DNA of 12,039 nucleotides from JACQZU01 sp041908165 (GTDB lineage: Bacteria > Acidobacteriota > Holophagae > Holophagales > Holophagaceae). The DNA is taken from contig JAYRFV010000036.1 of the NCBI GenBank assembly GCA_041908165.1, forward strand, positions 1-12,039. Reading direction: 5' to 3'. Below, piece after piece: positions 10,610 through 12,039 of this stretch (positions are counted from its first letter, which is position 1; every line of letters begins with the position of its first letter). Both the position numbers and the translations under genes were made by a program. Below the pieces are notes generated by a model. It searched no databases and had not been told where the DNA came from. It saw only the letters and a program-made list of their open reading frames with translations.

Positions 10610-10622
10610 TGAAAATGACCTT

Positions 10623-10696
10623 TTCAACGCAAAGGCGCAGAGGCGCAAAGAAAATCCTTTGGTAATCCCTTTGCGTCTTTGCGCCTTTGCGTTGAA
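10623..10696. repeat. 74-bp inverted repeat built of NCGCAAAG units
   Basis: Two 28-nt arms (10623-10650 and 10669-10696) are inverted copies with 26 of 28 matches around an 18-nt loop. Each arm is TTCA followed by three 8-nt units of the form NCGCAAAG (one reads GCGCAGAG). Both mismatches become G-U pairs in a plus-strand transcript and A-C mismatches in a minus-strand one. One end touches the aminotransferase stop codon (10697-10699) and the other leaves 13 bp before the fusion gene start. From memory, similar GCAAAG-rich palindromes are dispersed between genes in many unrelated bacteria. There is no T-tract on the minus strand, so it is not a standard terminator. Confidence 0.85.
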
Positions 10697-12007
10697 TTAA
10701 TTTTCCAATGCCCTCAGGCCCTGCAGCAGCCGCGCGGCGGCGCCCTGGGTGCGGGCGACGGGCGTGGCGTAGGAGAAGCGGATCCAGTCGGCGCCGTAGG
10801 GGCTGAAGAAGGCGCCGGGGACGACGGCGATGCCATGCTCCTCGGCGAAGTACTGGCCGATCGGTTCGCTGTCGGGCCAGCCCCGGGCCTGCAGCCAGCG
10901 GCCGACGTTGAGGAAGGCGTAGTAGCCCTGGCCGAGGATGTGCTGGAAGCCCTGTTCCTTCAGCCAGCCGCGCAGCCAGGCGCGGCTCTCGTTGCAGGGC
11001 CCCACGATCGGCGCGGCGGCCTTGGCGAAGCCCTGTTCGTAGGCGGCCAGGGCCACCGCCAGGCTGAAGAACGAAGGCATCACCGAGTGCGAGGCCTGGG
11101 CCACGATCGACTTGACCACGTCGGCGTCGGCCATCAGGTGGCAGTTGCGGATGTTGGACCCGCCCAGGCTCTTGGTGATGCCGTCCAGCACCATCAAGCG
11201 CTTGCGTTCGGCGGGTTCGAAGGCGCGGAGCAGGGCGTTGAGGTCGAAGGGCTCGGCGTCGGAGACGTGGTGGTACATCCAGTCGAACAGGACGAAGGCC
11301 ACGCCGGCTTCCAGCGCCGCCCTGGCCAGGGCGATCTGGCGGTCGAGCGGGGTGTTGAGGCCGGTGGGGTTGTCCGGGCTGGTGATCACCAGGCCCGCCA
11401 CCTTGCGGCCGGAGCGGGCGGCCTTGGCCACGCACTCGCGGAGGGCGCCCTCGTTGTAGGCCCACCCTTCCTCGGGCCGACCCGGCGCCCACATCACGTT
11501 CGCACCCACGCCGTAGGGGCCCCAGTTGTAGCTGATCCAGGGCACCCGGCTGACCACCACCACGTCGCCCTGGCGGCCGTGGCCGAGGGTCTGCATGGCC
11601 TGGTAGGCCTTGACCAGACCGTCACGGCCACCCTGGACGCCAAGCACGTTGGCCGGGCCCCAGCCGAGGGCCGGGTCCAGCTGCCAGTACTGCTCCGCCA
11701 CCGCCTTGCGGTAGGCCTCGGTGCCGAAGGGCATGTCGTAGGCGGTCCCGTGCTGCAACTGCAGTTCGAAGGCCCGCTCCAGAAGCGGCTTCGGCACGCC
11801 CGGCAGGGAGGCGCCGCCGTCGCCCTGGCTGGCGTCGAAGACCGGGCTGCCCGGGTTCTTCTCGGTGTAGACCTTCAGCGACTTGTTGATGAGGAACATC
11901 CGCGAGGGCGGGATCGGCTCGAGTTTCCCGAGGTGGTCCCCCACCGGGACCAGCTTGGCCTCGGGCACGGCGTAGGCCGGGACGTCGTTCGGGAGCAGGG
12001 CGGTCAT
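10697..12007 (-). CDS. Fold-type I PLP-dependent aminotransferase (class I/II)
   Basis: Cytoplasmic pyridoxal-phosphate enzyme of 436 residues. The catalytic residues fall at spacings matching E. coli aspartate aminotransferase: Asn213 in SPDNPTG, Asp242 and Tyr245 in FDWMYHH (pyridine N and O3' contacts), Schiff-base Lys279 in GITKSLGG, Arg287 eight residues later (phosphate contact), and C-terminal Arg410 in WIRFSY (substrate carboxylate). It therefore probably transaminates an amino acid or 2-oxo acid; a related C-S lyase or decarboxylase activity is possible, and the amino donor is unknown. ATG 12007 is chosen because GGAGG (minus strand 12017-12013) lies 5 nt before it; the in-frame GTG at 12019 would swallow that ribosome site. 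The gene precedes the ligase-hydrolase fusion on the same strand, which suggests a shared pathway. Its stop codon directly abuts an inverted repeat. Confidence 0.9.
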   Translation of the reverse strand: MTALLPNDVPAYAVPEAKLVPVGDHLGKLEPIPPSRMFLINKSLKVYTEKNPGSPVFDASQGDGGASLPGVPKPLLERAFELQLQHGTAYDMPFGTEAYRKAVAEQYWQLDPALGWGPANVLGVQGGRDGLVKAYQAMQTLGHGRQGDVVVVSRVPWISYNWGPYGVGANVMWAPGRPEEGWAYNEGALRECVAKAARSGRKVAGLVITSPDNPTGLNTPLDRQIALARAALEAGVAFVLFDWMYHHVSDAEPFDLNALLRAFEPAERKRLMVLDGITKSLGGSNIRNCHLMADADVVKSIVAQASHSVMPSFFSLAVALAAYEQGFAKAAAPIVGPCNESRAWLRGWLKEQGFQHILGQGYYAFLNVGRWLQARGWPDSEPIGQYFAEEHGIAVVPGAFFSPYGADWIRFSYATPVARTQGAAARLLQGLRALEN

Positions 12008-12012
12008 GGACG

Positions 12013-12017
12013 CCTCC
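12013..12017 (-). promoter_or_regulatory. Ribosome binding site that fixes the aminotransferase start
   Basis: GGAGG on the minus strand, 5 nt before ATG 12007. It lies inside the short N-terminal extension that a GTG start at 12019 would give, so it argues for the ATG. Confidence 0.7.
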
Positions 12018-12023
12018 ACGGAT

Positions 12024-12039
12024 AAAAAAACCGCCCCGG
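12024..12039 (-). terminator. Possible right half of a terminator of an upstream gene (cut by window edge)
   Basis: On the minus strand a GC-rich stretch CCGGGGCGG (12039-12031) is followed by seven Ts (12030-12024), like the 3' arm and T-tract of an intrinsic terminator. The other arm would be beyond the window, so this cannot be confirmed. It lies only about 16 nt before the aminotransferase ATG. Confidence 0.4.

Noticed and set aside
7829..10612. Plus-strand open frame of about 927 codons antisense to the fusion gene
   Set aside because: It mirrors the codon bias of the real gene, has no recognisable domain, and no ribosome site was seen at its start.
10610..10648. N-terminal extension of the fusion protein starting at a TTG at 10648
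   Set aside because: The extra 13 residues are translation of the inverted-repeat arm; the ATG at 10609 gives a sensible N-terminus with the conserved GLELE motif at residue 33.
10623..10696. CRISPR array, because of short repeated units
   Set aside because: Units are only 8 nt, contiguous without spacers and arranged as one palindrome; no cas genes are present.
7695..11492. A very long minus-strand open frame (about 1265 codons) running across both the aminotransferase and fusion genes
   Set aside because: Its translation is Arg/Gly/Pro/Ala-rich low complexity with no domain, and it overlaps two genes with complete catalytic motifs in another frame. High third-position GC removes stops from shadow frames.

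Overview
The window is GC-rich DNA (about 70% by eye) from a bacterium with very dense coding. The mix of a secreted papain-like peptidase, a membrane Ser/Thr kinase with a six-motif PD40/TolB-like propeller, and a class C beta-lactamase-fold hydrolase is typical of Acidobacteriota. I suspect the Holophagae group (Geothrix/Holophaga-like), but this rests on gene style only and no search was run. The first ~140 bases are almost pure C/G runs and look like unreliable sequence at a contig edge.

Layout, left to right. Plus strand: clpA, the AAA+ unfoldase of the Clp protease, with its N-terminus lost in the homopolymer stretch; then a secreted C1A (papain-like) cysteine peptidase with a small C-terminal module, followed by a hairpin terminator. 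Minus strand, read from the right edge: a fold-type I PLP aminotransferase; a 74-bp inverted repeat; a 952-residue fusion of a glutamate-cysteine-ligase-like domain to an M20 metallohydrolase; a Ser/Thr kinase-propeller protein; and an exported serine hydrolase of the class C beta-lactamase fold. The two blocks converge near position 3700-3746.

How the genes may work together. The aminotransferase and the ligase-hydrolase fusion are co-directional and 87 bp apart, and that gap is almost filled by the inverted repeat. Together they suggest an amino-acid or peptide pathway in which an amide bond to a glutamate-like carboxylate is made and an acyl/peptidyl bond is cut, with transamination in the same route; substrates are unknown. 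The kinase has a plausible promoter just upstream and sits 53 bp before the hydrolase, so these two may form a separate transcription unit that pairs a membrane sensor with an exported hydrolase.

The most unusual item is the ligase-hydrolase fusion: both halves keep recognisable active-site residues in one uninterrupted frame. The second is the palindromic repeat, built of 8-nt NCGCAAAG-type units, whose outer edge directly abuts the aminotransferase stop codon.
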